From positions 1 to 64,000 of the forward strand of contig CAZYAZ010000007.1 of the NCBI GenBank assembly GCA_964646205.1: a stretch of DNA of 64,000 bases. Direction: 5' to 3'. Positions 17,250 to 26,538 of this stretch are shown piece by piece. Numbering within the stretch: position 1 is the stretch's first letter; the number at the start of each line of letters is the position of its first letter. A program made the position numbers and the translations under genes. Source of the stretch: UBA8437 sp964646205. GTDB taxonomy: Bacteria; Planctomycetota; Planctomycetia; Planctomycetales; Planctomycetaceae. The notes under the pieces are model-generated. The model was not told the DNA's origin, searched no databases, and was given only the letters and a program-made list of their open reading frames with translations.

Positions 17250-17486
17250 TCGAGCCAGTGATGTTGGTTCTAGTCTGTTGGCGGATTCTGTTGTTTCATC
17301 AACCGTGAGAACGGATTTTCGTGGCAGTTTGTATTTCGGGGAATTTCTTCTGCCAAAACAAGCCGGAAAGGTTCGCCCAGCCGGATAAGTCAACCGCGGG
17401 TTGGCAAAGTCCCAGTTGTATTAAGTCCAAGTCTCGAGAGAATAGAAGTCAGGCGGTAGCACAGGAAGTGGTCAAGATTGGGTGGC

Positions 17487-18158
17487 ATGTCGGAATCCTT
17501 TGACGCGTATCACAAGTGGTTGGGGATTCCACCGGATCAACAGCCAGCGGACCACTACCGGTTGTTGGGGATCGGCCAGTACGAGTCCGATGCTGATGTG
17601 ATCGAAGCTGCCGCTAACCAGAGGACGACCTACTTGCAGGAACGGGCTGCTGGCGAACATGCTCAATTGACCCAGAAACTGCTGAATGAAATTTCTCAGG
17701 CCCGTCGCTGCCTGCTCAACACGGAACAGAAACGATCTTACGACAACTCGTTGAAGTCACGGCAATCGCAGAGGGCGACCGACGCGGAAAGTCCTGCGAC
17801 GAACACCGGTGGGCATTCACACCTTCTGGTGTGGGGTGGGATCGCCACCTCCGTCGTCCTGGTCCTGTTGCTGGTGGTTGTGTTATTTCGAGGGGGCGGT
17901 CAGCGAGCCGGTGACGCCGGCATACTGGTGGTTCGGTGGGAGCCAGCTCAACGCCAGGGAGCGGTGCTGCAGGTTGATGGTGAAAACGTGCCGCTGTCAT
18001 CGGAACGTGAGTTCGAAGTCGTGTTGACCAGGCAGCCCCGGTTTCGGCATCGGATCGTCATGCAGCGAACAGGCTTCAGAACAATCAAACGCGAACTGAC
18101 CGTGACGCCGGACGACCGGACGACCATTCAGCCGAACTGGCAGCGAGAGAGGCGATGA
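17487..18158 (+). CDS. Membrane-anchored J-like protein (no HPD) with C-terminal beta domain
   Basis: 223 residues from the ATG at 17487. Residues 6-90 have the planctomycete J-like pattern: YHKWLGIPPDQQPADHYRLLG, DVIEAAANQRTTYLQ, then LNEISQARRCLLNTEQKRSYD. This matches DnaJ helices I-IV, but the HPD tripeptide between helices II and III is missing. A membrane helix follows at about 112-134 (LLVWGGIATSVVLVLLLVVVLF). The outer part (140-223) looks like a PEGA-type beta domain: ILVVRWEPAQRQGAVLQVDG, RHRIVMQRTGFRTIKRELTV. Topology: J-like part inside, beta domain outside. An Hsp70 gene follows 103 bp downstream. Without HPD it should not stimulate Hsp70 ATPase in the canonical way, so it may act as an adaptor or a sensor. 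Confidence 0.83.
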   Translation: MSESFDAYHKWLGIPPDQQPADHYRLLGIGQYESDADVIEAAANQRTTYLQERAAGEHAQLTQKLLNEISQARRCLLNTEQKRSYDNSLKSRQSQRATDAESPATNTGGHSHLLVWGGIATSVVLVLLLVVVLFRGGGQRAGDAGILVVRWEPAQRQGAVLQVDGENVPLSSEREFEVVLTRQPRFRHRIVMQRTGFRTIKRELTVTPDDRTTIQPNWQRERR

Positions 18159-18261
18159 TTCCCCGCCCGGGTTGTTGGTTTGACCTGTCAGCAGGTCGGA
18201 TCAAAACGGGCCTCAACTCGGACCTCACTTTCCCACGACATATCAGGTTGAAACGCACACC

Positions 18262-19983
18262 GTGACCAGTTCGTCTCAGACACCGGCCGTTGGTATCGAC
18301 CTGGGCACGACGTTTTCTGTCGTCGCGCACCTGGATGGTGACGGACGTCCGTGGACGATCCCGAGTCGTGAAGGAGACACAACCACTCCCAGCGTCGTGC
18401 TGTTCGACGACGGGCAGGTGGTCGTGGGTGCCGAGGCGGCCAAGGCAGCGGAGTTCGAACCTGAGGTGGTTGCGAGTTTCGCGAAGCGGGACATGGGGAA
18501 TCAACACTTTCATCGTGCGATCGGTGGTGAGCATTTGCCTCCGGAGGTCATCCAGGCGTTGATCCTGAAAAAGCTGAAGGAGGACGCCGCTCTGAAACTG
18601 GGCGATTTCACCAAGGCCGTCGTCACCGTGCCGGCATACTTCAACGAGCCCCGACGGCGCCGGACCCAGGACGCCGGCCAGATGGCGGGGCTGGATGTTC
18701 TGGACATCATCAACGAGCCAACTGCCGCGGCAATCGCCTACGGAGTCCAAAAGCAGTTCATCGATGAGCAAGGCCGTAGCAGTCAGCGCGAGACGATCCT
18801 GGTCTACGATCTTGGCGGCGGCACGTTCGATGTCACCCTGCTGGAAATTGATGGCCAGGCCTACACGGCGATTGCGACCGGTGGCGACGTGATGTTGGGA
18901 GGCGTCGATTGGGATCGACGGATTGCGGACCTGGTCGCTGAACAATTTGTGAATGACCATGGTGGTGACCCACGGGAAGATGCCATCGCTCTGCAGGTGT
19001 TGATGCGTGAAGCTGAAGATGGCAAACGGTCACTTTCGGCTCGTGAGGATGTCCGGCTGCGATTTGCCCACGAGGGACAACGTGTCCAGGTGGATTTGTC
19101 GAGAACACAGTTTGAGGAAATGACCGGTGACCTGCTCGACCGCACGCTGATGACCACCCGTCGCGTGATGGGCGAGGGCAAGAGTTCCTGGAGCGATGTG
19201 GATCGACTGCTGCTCGTGGGTGGTTCGAGCCGAATGCCGGCGGTTCAACAGATGCTGGAAGCGGAGTCCGGTATGCCGGTGGATCGTTGCCTGTCACCGG
19301 ATGAATCGATTTCCCAGGGTGCGGCTATCTATGCAGGGTTGTTGCTGGGGTCGGATGCAGCCGTCGTGCAGGACATGTCGGTCAAGAATGTGAATTCCCA
19401 CCACCTGGGCGTCCTCGGGGTCGAACGATCGACCGGGCGAAAACGGCGGCAGTTGATGATCAGCCGAAACACCCTGCTGCCGGCAGAATCTGTTCGCGAT
19501 TTCAAGACACTCAAGGATGACCAGGGGAGTGTTGAGGTCAACGTGATCGAGGGAGGAGACGACAGCGGGAACGACGCCACAAGGATTGGCCGTTGTGTTG
19601 TCAGTGGTTTGCCCGCCGGACTGCCCGCGAGAACGCCCGTGGAAGTCACATTCCAGTACGAGTCCAACGGACGATTGGCAGTGGCAGCGTGCGTGCCTTC
19701 GGTCGACAAGAGAGCGGAACTTGAGATCCATCGAGCGGCCGGCCTGGAAGCTGATGAGATTGAAAGCTGGAGGGCGAGGATCCAGTCCGGGGTGGACCTG
19801 CTGTTGAACAGTGAGACTGGCACGACCACGGAGCCGCCGGTTGTTTCAGGGCCGGGCAATGGAGTGGAACCCGTGGCCGAGGAGCCGGACGTGACGCCGG
19901 AACCTGTTGCTTCGACTGAGACGGCCGGAGGCTGGAAATCTCGCCGAACCAGGGTCACCGCGGGCGATGAGGAACCAACGTGA
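18262..19983 (+). CDS. Hsp70/DnaK-family ATPase, accessory paralogue
   Basis: 573 residues starting at a GTG. The ATPase domain is complete: VGIDLGTTFSVVAH (residues 10-23), VVTVPAYFNE, NEPTAAAIAYG, VYDLGGGTFDV (181-191) and LLLVGGSSRMP. The substrate-binding beta domain follows (HHLGVLGVE, LMISRNTLLPAE, then KRAELEIHRAAGL). The protein is shorter than DnaK (about 640): the helical lid is reduced, and the end is a low-complexity Glu/Pro/Thr tail (EPVAEEPDVTPEP ... GDEEPT). This suggests an accessory Hsp70 rather than the housekeeping DnaK. Its TGA overlaps the GTG start of the next gene by 4 bp (GTGA), so translation is coupled. Cytoplasmic. Confidence 0.92.
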   Translation: MTSSSQTPAVGIDLGTTFSVVAHLDGDGRPWTIPSREGDTTTPSVVLFDDGQVVVGAEAAKAAEFEPEVVASFAKRDMGNQHFHRAIGGEHLPPEVIQALILKKLKEDAALKLGDFTKAVVTVPAYFNEPRRRRTQDAGQMAGLDVLDIINEPTAAAIAYGVQKQFIDEQGRSSQRETILVYDLGGGTFDVTLLEIDGQAYTAIATGGDVMLGGVDWDRRIADLVAEQFVNDHGGDPREDAIALQVLMREAEDGKRSLSAREDVRLRFAHEGQRVQVDLSRTQFEEMTGDLLDRTLMTTRRVMGEGKSSWSDVDRLLLVGGSSRMPAVQQMLEAESGMPVDRCLSPDESISQGAAIYAGLLLGSDAAVVQDMSVKNVNSHHLGVLGVERSTGRKRRQLMISRNTLLPAESVRDFKTLKDDQGSVEVNVIEGGDDSGNDATRIGRCVVSGLPAGLPARTPVEVTFQYESNGRLAVAACVPSVDKRAELEIHRAAGLEADEIESWRARIQSGVDLLLNSETGTTTEPPVVSGPGNGVEPVAEEPDVTPEPVASTETAGGWKSRRTRVTAGDEEPT

Positions 19984-22048
19984 CCACACCAATCATCACC
20001 GTGTCGAACGGCCAGGAATTCTACCGGATCCCGGCGACGGATTTGGACGAAGCACGCCAGGACGGTTTCTATGTTCCGGGTGAAAAAAAACGGACCATCG
20101 TCTCGGATGGATCCGAGGTGTTTGAAGTCCCTCTGTCTGACGTACCCGAGGCCGAGAAAGATGGCTTCCGTGATCTGTTGGCCAGCGAACGTGGTCCCGT
20201 CTCGCCGGACGTCGGCGCAGAACCAGTTCCAGAACCAGTTCCAGNNNNNNNNNNNNNNNNNNNNNNNNNNNNNNNNNNNNNNNNNNNNNNNNNNNNNNNN
20301 NNNNNNNNNNNNNNNNNNNNNNNNNNNNNNNNNNNNNNNNNNNNCGTGGTCCCGTCTCGCCGGACGTCGGCGCAGAACCAGTTCCAGAACCAGTTCCAGT
20401 TTTTGGTGGTGATGTAGACGAGGACCCGACCACGGCAAGTGACGGACCGGCCAGTGATGGAGCGGAGACGGAGCTTGACCTGGAGGATGACCTGGAAGCC
20501 GTTGTCAGTGACAACCGGCGACAGTTGTTTGGTGTCGTCGGGTTCAGCACGGCGGTCCACGCCGCTGCCATTTTGGTCTTGTTGTCCATCATCATCCCGC
20601 TCGAGATGGAAGATCGGGTCGAGATTCTTTCGGTGTTGCCCACCATTGATCAGGACAGCACCGAATTTGAAGAAGTGGAACTGGTACAGCCCGAGAAGAT
20701 CGAACAGGACGCCAGTTCTGAGGTCATTCAAGATCTGATCACCGACAATGACGAAGTGATCGAGATCGATATCAACGACCTGGAAATTTCCTCGGCGATT
20801 CCCGAGAAGACCAAGGGGGCCGGGAATCCGGTGGCCAAGATCACCGGGGAATTGGGAGGCCGCAGCCAGGCGGGGAAGAGTGCCCTGGTGGCTCGTTTCG
20901 GCGGAAACGCTGCCAGCGAAGCGGCCGTTCGCGGAGGGCTCGATTGGCTGTCACGGCATCAGAACGAAGATGGCAGTTGGAGTTACGATCATGTTCATGC
21001 CGATTGCCAGGGCGAGTGCTTGCAGGCCGGAAGCCTGAAGAGATCTCACATGGGAGCCACAGCCATGGCCCTGTTGGCGATGCTGGGGGCTGGTGAGACG
21101 CACTTTGTCGGCAACTATCGCCTCAAGGTGTACAAGGGCTTTGATTACCTTTTGTCCAATGCCAAACCCACTCCCTACGGACTGGATTTGCGAGGTGTCG
21201 GCGAAGGGAATACCGGCATGTACATCCAGGGACTGGCGACGATGGCCCTTTGTGAGGCGGCAGTGATGAGCACCATAGCCCTCAAGCAACGGCCCCGGTC
21301 AAGAAGAAATAAGGTTGCGGAGGGCGAGCGAGTGGATCGCAAGGTGGCCACGTCCAGCCTGAAGCGATTGAGGGAAGCGTCACAACTCGCTCTGAACTTC
21401 ATCATGTATGCCCAGAATCCCAAAACTGGCGGGTGGCAGTATCAGCCCCAGAAGGGGGGAGACACCTCGGTTCTGGGCTGGCAGGTCATGGCTTTGAAGA
21501 GTGGCCAGTTGGCTGGACTGAAGATTCTTCCGGAAACGATTCGCCGGGCGTCCTATTTCCTCGACTCAGTTCAGGTCGAGGAAGGGGCCGCGTACGGGTA
21601 CACCTCGCCCCAGCGAAAGAACTCGACCACCGCTGTCGGTTTGTTGTCACGGATGTACATGGGGTGGACCCGGGAGAATCCTGCACTGGGCGCCGGAGTG
21701 AAGAGTCTCAGCGCGGTTGGTCCCAGTCGCAACGACATGTACTACAACTACTACGCAACCCAGGTCTTGCATCATTGGGGAGGCGACGAGTGGAAGAAGT
21801 GGAACTCGGTGATGCGAAAGAAACTGGTGGACTCGCAACGCAAGAAAGGCCACGCGGCTGGCAGTTGGAATGTGGCAGACACTCACGGTGCGGGTGGTGG
21901 ACGACTGTACATGACCTGTCTGTGCACGATGACACTGGAGGTGTATTACCGGCACATGCCGCTCTACGAACAAGCTGGGAAGATCAAAACGCCGATGACC
22001 AAGAAAACCCCAAAACGTTCCGCCAAGAAGTCCGGCGGGACCAGGTGA
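19980..22048 (+). CDS. Membrane protein with N-terminal repeat and prenyltransferase/squalene-oxidase-repeat toroid domain; assembly gap inside
   Basis: Start GTG at 19980, overlapping the Hsp70 stop. The N-part has two copies of a motif of about 30 residues (SNGQEFYRIPATDLDEARQDG and SDGSEVFEVPLSDVPEAEKDG), then a Pro/Glu linker (PVPEPVP). The 100-N gap (20245-20344) falls in the linker. The 55 bases on each side of the gap are identical; removing one copy and the N run gives one frame of about 637 residues. After the gap: an acidic stretch, one membrane helix (STAVHAAAILVLLSIIIP), then an alpha/alpha-toroid domain (AAVRGGLDWLSRHQNEDGSW, MGATAMALLAML, GWQVMALKSGQL, YYNYYATQVLHHWGGDEW). The toroid resembles squalene-cyclase-like repeats, but I see no clear DxDD catalytic motif. 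It lies outside the membrane, with the repeat region in the cytoplasm beside the Hsp70. Confidence 0.82.
20190..20399 (+). repeat. Two identical 55-bp copies flanking the scaffold gap
   Basis: Bases 20190-20244 and 20345-20399 are identical. They end in a short 12-base iteration encoding Pro-Val-Pro-Glu. 55 is not a multiple of three, so a true simple tandem copy would shift the frame, while collapsing them restores it. It most likely marks two contig ends that overlap. Confidence 0.9.
20245..20344. other. Assembly gap (100 N)
   Basis: Exactly 100 unknown bases, a conventional scaffold spacer. It sits in the low-complexity Pro/Glu linker of the toroid protein, a typical place for an assembly break. 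The true gap length is probably zero or negative; see the flanking 55-bp copies. Confidence 0.99.
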
Positions 22049-22094
22049 GATGGGCAAGCGTTCCGGGCCCTGGGGTGATCGAGGCGAGACTCAA

Positions 22095-23675
22095 TCAGGA
22101 TTTCATCGAAGCCTTTAATGCCGCGACGGTCTCCAACGCTTTCTGGACACACGATCCGGTGAACTCGTCGAGCCGCTTGGCAACCGGTTTCTGTTTTCCG
22201 GATTTCATTTCGCCGATCACGTGTTTTTCGAGTGTTGCGGACTGCTCCAGCCACTGTCGTTCCAGCCGGTCAAAGGTCTTGCGGGCCACGGGTTGTCGTT
22301 GCTGAAATCGGCTTCCGGTTTCATCTCCCTTGATTCGGTCGAGCAGTTCGCGGAACAACCACCAGTAGGATGTTTTCGAGAACTCATCGGGTTTCGCGTG
22401 GTTGGGTGCGGTGACGGTCTTTCCCTGGCTTCCGGCGCGAGCCAGGACATCGGGGAGATGACCCGTGGCAGCAAAAACCGGGATGTAGAGTCCGGTGCAC
22501 GGTGTGACCGGTGTCCACCACATCTGGGCGAGGCGATCATCCGCCTCGGGAAGAATGAAGACCGCCGAACTGGCCGTGTTGCCCCAGGTGAAACCGGCCG
22601 GGGAACTGTGCATGCACAGTGTCAGAAAATCGGGCAGGGCGGCATTGAAATTCGGGCCACCCAGAAAAGTTCCCTCGTAGTGGTCGCGCAGGACACGCAT
22701 GACCCACCCTGGTGAGATGTCGCCGTCTTCCTTCTGGCAGAGGAGTTGATGGGACCGTTGGACGCGGAGTTGTGAGAGTTGCAGTGGCGTCTTCAGGTCG
22801 ATGTAGGCTCGTGCGAAATCAAACTCGCTTCTTCGTGCTTTCGGCCACCAGCCCCGGTCGATGGCGTAGTCAACCAGGTCGTGACTGGCCAGGTCCCACC
22901 GGGTACGGATGGATGGCTGGTTGGAAATGGTTGCCACTCCTCGTGTGACCCGACGGGCGACCCAGCGGGTGCCCACGGTTTCCAGGATCCAGGCTTCTGT
23001 GCCGTCGGCGATGATGTAGGAGTTGTCATAACCGCCCGTTTCGTGACTCATGCCCGGTACACCCGAGCCCCATTGTCCGTAACGTTCGACCAGGCTTGTG
23101 ATCACGTCCAGGGCCTTGCGAGCGGTCCGGCCACGTTCAAGGCCGAGTCGCAGCAAGTCCATTCCCAGGAGTCCCAACTCGGGTGGTTTGCCCGACTTGC
23201 TACCGGCGACCGCATCGGAGAACGTTTTGGTGAAAATGGCCTCGTTTCCAATCGCCACTCCGAATTCGTTGATGCCCTCCTCGTAGCCCCAGCACCAGTA
23301 GGGACTCGAGCCGATGGTGGCGTAGGTTCGGGGAACCTGGGGGATTGTCCGGTATTCGAGTTGAAGAGAGGTGCCGGAGTCGTGTTCTTGCGCGGCGTGG
23401 CGGATCAGCGGCTGGCAATCGAACACCGGTCGATCACTGTTCTTGCCCAGGACCGTGGTGCCGGTGGTCGTTGCGTCGGGTAATGCGACCATGGTGTCGC
23501 ACGACATGGGCCAGGACCGCCGATTCACTGTGAGAGGAGACACCGTGGGTGAAACATCTGCGGCCATCGAATCCAGCCCTGCGTCGGAGAGCAGGCCCAG
23601 GAATCCACCGCCAGCAACGGCGCCTCGTCTGAGAAATGATCGGCGATTGAATGGAGCCTGGTGCCGGGATTCCAT
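22095..23675 (-). CDS. C69-family (secernin/dipeptidase-type) Ntn hydrolase, Tat-exported
   Basis: 526 residues. The N-terminus has a Tat-type signal (NRRSFLRRGAVAGGGFLGLL). The mature block is SCDTMVALPDATTTG, with C59 in the place of the autocatalytically exposed nucleophile of C69 Ntn hydrolases, then VLGKNSDRP, GINEFGVAIGNEA, LGLLGMDLLRLGLERGRTARKAL and DNSYIIADGTEAWILETVG. These are the order and spacing of secernin/dipeptidase family members, which cleave dipeptides or other C-N bonds. The sequence before C59 would have to be removed to make it N-terminal, and the Tat peptide is consistent with that. It is convergent with the toroid gene 46 bp away. The substrate is unknown. Confidence 0.88.
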   Translation of the reverse strand: MESRHQAPFNRRSFLRRGAVAGGGFLGLLSDAGLDSMAADVSPTVSPLTVNRRSWPMSCDTMVALPDATTTGTTVLGKNSDRPVFDCQPLIRHAAQEHDSGTSLQLEYRTIPQVPRTYATIGSSPYWCWGYEEGINEFGVAIGNEAIFTKTFSDAVAGSKSGKPPELGLLGMDLLRLGLERGRTARKALDVITSLVERYGQWGSGVPGMSHETGGYDNSYIIADGTEAWILETVGTRWVARRVTRGVATISNQPSIRTRWDLASHDLVDYAIDRGWWPKARRSEFDFARAYIDLKTPLQLSQLRVQRSHQLLCQKEDGDISPGWVMRVLRDHYEGTFLGGPNFNAALPDFLTLCMHSSPAGFTWGNTASSAVFILPEADDRLAQMWWTPVTPCTGLYIPVFAATGHLPDVLARAGSQGKTVTAPNHAKPDEFSKTSYWWLFRELLDRIKGDETGSRFQQRQPVARKTFDRLERQWLEQSATLEKHVIGEMKSGKQKPVAKRLDEFTGSCVQKALETVAALKASMKS

Positions 23676-23821
23676 GGTGGCGTCCTCGGGTGATGGGGCG
23701 ACTGGGGGAGCTTGCTTGTAGCAGGGCCGGGTTCTCGGAGATCGGCCAGCCGGTCATCTTAACCGTGCGAGACAACCGTCTTCCACCTGTCCCCGGTTTG
23801 CCCCGGGACCAGGTGAAAAGT

Positions 23822-24724
23822 TCACGATGAGGAAGGCCACTGGTAATCACCCTGGTTGCGGAATCCATCGAGACGAATTGATCCGTCGTCCGACAATTTC
23901 AACACCGAATAGCCGTTATGGCTCACACCTGAACCTTCGATCATCGCGACCAGGGTGCAGTAGTGGATGCCACCGATTTCCTTGTGGTCGTTCTCGTGGC
24001 TGTGTCCCTGAAAGACAGCCAGGACCTGTTTGGAGTCTTCCAGTATTTTTCGTACCGCCGGGGCATTCTTGACCCCATAGACACTGCTGACATCCAGTCT
24101 CTGGTGTGCGAAGACGACAGTCTTCTTCGACGTGGACTTCAAGTCGGCCCGCAACCAATCGAGTTCGGCCTTTGGAATGTTGGGGTCGGTCCATTCAAAG
24201 TTCTTTCGCCCATAAGGTTGTCCGTCGGTTCGAAAGCATGAATCCAGCACGATGAAGTGGAAGTTTCCGGAGTCAAACGAGTAGTACGATTTCTTTTGTC
24301 CGACGGTTTCAAGGAATTCCTTTTTGGTCAGCGTGTAGACGCAGTGGTTGCCGAGTACGTGATGTCGATTCTTGCAGATCGCCGAAAAGTCCCGATTGAT
24401 CTTCTTCAGGTAACCCAGTTCGGTCTTCACCGAATCAGCCGCGTCGATGAAGTCACCCAGTTCCACGAGAAAAGCGGGCTTGTGCTTGCTGAGTTCGGCG
24501 GCGGCCTCGGCCAGTTTGGCGGGTGTTTCGCGGTAATGGCGTGTTCCGGCCGGTGGCTTGTCGGCGTAATGGAGGTCGGTGACGAGGCCGATTTGCAGTG
24601 CCGGAGTTTTGTCACCACCGACGGCTGATCCCGGAATGACGGCGGAACTGGACAGTACCAGCACTCCGTTTTTCAGAAATGCCCGCCGGCTCAATCGTTG
24701 CATGGTTGCGTGGGGTGTGTGCAT
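23822..24724 (-). CDS. Calcineurin-like metallophosphoesterase, Tat-exported
   Basis: 300 residues from the ATG at 24724; the frame is open to 24967 but the extension looks non-coding. The N-terminus has SRRAFLKNGVLVLSSSAVI, a Tat-type signal. Metal-binding motifs of the family are all present: LVTDLHYAD (D50, H52), ELGDFID (D91), VLGNHC (N126, H127), VFAHQRL, and FQGHSHEND near the end. Enzymes of this type hydrolyse phosphomonoesters or diesters with a two-metal centre in the periplasm. The gene is divergent from the TIM-barrel gene at 24880, with 155 bp between them for two promoters. Confidence 0.92.
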   Translation of the reverse strand: MHTPHATMQRLSRRAFLKNGVLVLSSSAVIPGSAVGGDKTPALQIGLVTDLHYADKPPAGTRHYRETPAKLAEAAAELSKHKPAFLVELGDFIDAADSVKTELGYLKKINRDFSAICKNRHHVLGNHCVYTLTKKEFLETVGQKKSYYSFDSGNFHFIVLDSCFRTDGQPYGRKNFEWTDPNIPKAELDWLRADLKSTSKKTVVFAHQRLDVSSVYGVKNAPAVRKILEDSKQVLAVFQGHSHENDHKEIGGIHYCTLVAMIEGSGVSHNGYSVLKLSDDGSIRLDGFRNQGDYQWPSSS

Positions 24725-24879
24725 TGCATCGGTTTCTGGTGGAAGGTGGGAAGGTGTCCGACTGGCCGTCAGTGTAACCTCTTGAGAGGTTTCACATGAG
24801 TGATCCGTTGGCCGTGGGGCCAATCCGTGGAGATGTAGACTCGTGTGAACGTGATGCCGCGAGCCCAGGACGAAAGACA

Positions 24880-26487
24880 ATGAACCATTCAAGGACAGCA
24901 GGCTTCCGAAAAACGATGAGAGTGCGTTGTGTGGCGACGTACCTGGCCGTGGTGGCCTGCGTGGCATCCGGCGTGGCGTGGTCGGCTCCTCCCGTGGTTG
25001 GCGAGCGGGCTTCTCGTTTCTTTTATAACGACGATGGCGATCGCGTGGTCTTCCTGCTCAAGGGGCCGTTTCACAAGCGACAACTCGACTATCCCGTGGA
25101 TGTCCTGGTCGGGACCGGTATCACGACCTTGGTGTTCTGCGCGAACATGGGATCCGACCAGGCCTACTATCCCACCAAAGTGGCTTCGGCGCTGGGATGG
25201 CGAGAGGTCGAAAACACGCGTCGCAACCCGCGGTTCACCTACTTCAATCGTCTCCACGAGATCGGAACGATGCTGCGTGACCGCAAGATCGACGTGTTGG
25301 GCACGGTGATGCGGCGTGCCGGCCAGCAGGGATTGGAATTCGTGCCGTCGTTGCGAATGAATGACACGCATTTCCTGAACAAGGTGCCTCCGCTGGAACA
25401 TCCCCTCACGGGTGAGTTCTGGTTGAACAATCGTGATCTGACCATCGACGGGGGAGCACTGGACTTCACTCACAAGAAGGTTCGTGAGTACCGGATGGGC
25501 CAGGTTCGCGAGTTGATCACCGGCTACGCGACGGATGGGTTCGAGATGGATTTCACGCGGCAACCGATCGTGTTTCCCAAGGGGACCGGCCGAGGCAAGT
25601 CCGGGTTGATCACCGAGATGGTTCGCGAGGCGAGGGCATTACTGGATCATCGGAGCAGACAGGACGGTCGCCGACGGTTCCTGATCACCCGGGTGCCTCA
25701 CACTCTGAAATTGTGCCAGTTTTACGGGTTCGACATTGGGACGTGGATGACCGACAACCTTGTGGATTACGTGGTGCCCTCGTCACCGGATCGTTACTTC
25801 CAGTTCAACATGCCATTGGAAGAGTTTGTTGGACTCGCCAAGCGGACCGCCAGCAGTTGTCGAGTGGTGGCCGGTCCGGATTCGTACAAGGCCACTCCGG
25901 CGATGTATCGGGCCGCGATGTCCAACTTCTACGCGATGGGACAACGGGACACGTACCTGTTCAATTTCTTCGCGGCGCGTGCCGACCAGCGGAATTACTA
26001 CCCATTCCGCGACGAGGATTACGCGTTGTTGCGAGACCTGAAGAGTCCGGTCACGCTCCGTGGACGACCAAAGCACTTTCTGTCCAACGGTTGGTTTCCA
26101 GGCAGTGGGGTCCAGTTGCGGGAGGCGGGCAAGGCCTATTCGACCGGGATCTATGTTGGAGAAGACCTGTCGGAGTGCCTCGCGGAAAATATCCTGAAAT
26201 CGGCAATCTTGCGAGTGGTGGTGCAGGGGATGCAGAAGGAGGATCAACTGAAGGTGTCTCTGAATAGTCATCGTTTGCCGATGACCGACGCCAGGATTGA
26301 TGGAAATGCCATTCGCTTTGAATTGACCGGGCCATTGCCGTTGCTGGGACACAACCTGGTGTCGGTGATGGCCACGAAGTTTGCTTCCGAGAAGCGACCG
26401 ACAGTCACCCGCATTGAATTGTTGACCGAATACGACATCACCGGGGTGTCGACCGGAGTTCCGGATTCGACGGAGCGTCGCGATTAG
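24880..26487 (+). CDS. Putative TIM-barrel glycoside-hydrolase-like secreted protein
   Basis: About 535 residues from the ATG at 24880; ATG at 24916 (MRVRCVATYLAVVACVAS) is an alternative, and both keep the signal peptide. The region after the signal has a FFYNDDGDRVVFLLKGP stretch, TLVFCANMGSDQAYYPTKV, LEFVPSLRMNDTHF, TDGFEMDFTRQPIVFPKG and DIGTWMTDNLVDYVVPSS, which looks like the strands of a (beta/alpha)8 barrel, with acidic residues after strands (E and D in FEMDF) that could be catalytic. The C-terminal about 150 residues look like a beta-sandwich (LREAGKAYSTGIYVGEDL). I recognise a planctomycete putative glycosidase family but cannot give a GH number. It precedes the Asp-box propeller gene by 51 bp. 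Confidence 0.65.
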   Translation: MNHSRTAGFRKTMRVRCVATYLAVVACVASGVAWSAPPVVGERASRFFYNDDGDRVVFLLKGPFHKRQLDYPVDVLVGTGITTLVFCANMGSDQAYYPTKVASALGWREVENTRRNPRFTYFNRLHEIGTMLRDRKIDVLGTVMRRAGQQGLEFVPSLRMNDTHFLNKVPPLEHPLTGEFWLNNRDLTIDGGALDFTHKKVREYRMGQVRELITGYATDGFEMDFTRQPIVFPKGTGRGKSGLITEMVREARALLDHRSRQDGRRRFLITRVPHTLKLCQFYGFDIGTWMTDNLVDYVVPSSPDRYFQFNMPLEEFVGLAKRTASSCRVVAGPDSYKATPAMYRAAMSNFYAMGQRDTYLFNFFAARADQRNYYPFRDEDYALLRDLKSPVTLRGRPKHFLSNGWFPGSGVQLREAGKAYSTGIYVGEDLSECLAENILKSAILRVVVQGMQKEDQLKVSLNSHRLPMTDARIDGNAIRFELTGPLPLLGHNLVSVMATKFASEKRPTVTRIELLTEYDITGVSTGVPDSTERRD

Positions 26488-26538
26488 TTTGGTCGGAGTT
26501 GTTAGGGCTCTGCCTGTAGCGGAGAGGAAATCGAGACC

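Noticed and set aside
18262..19983. Calling this gene the housekeeping dnaK
   Set aside because: It is shorter, has a reduced lid and an atypical acidic tail, and no grpE or canonical dnaJ is next to it; I keep it as an accessory Hsp70.
20190..20399. A true tandem duplication of 55 bp
   Set aside because: A 55-bp copy would shift the frame, while the two gene halves join perfectly when the copies are merged, so an assembly overlap is more likely.
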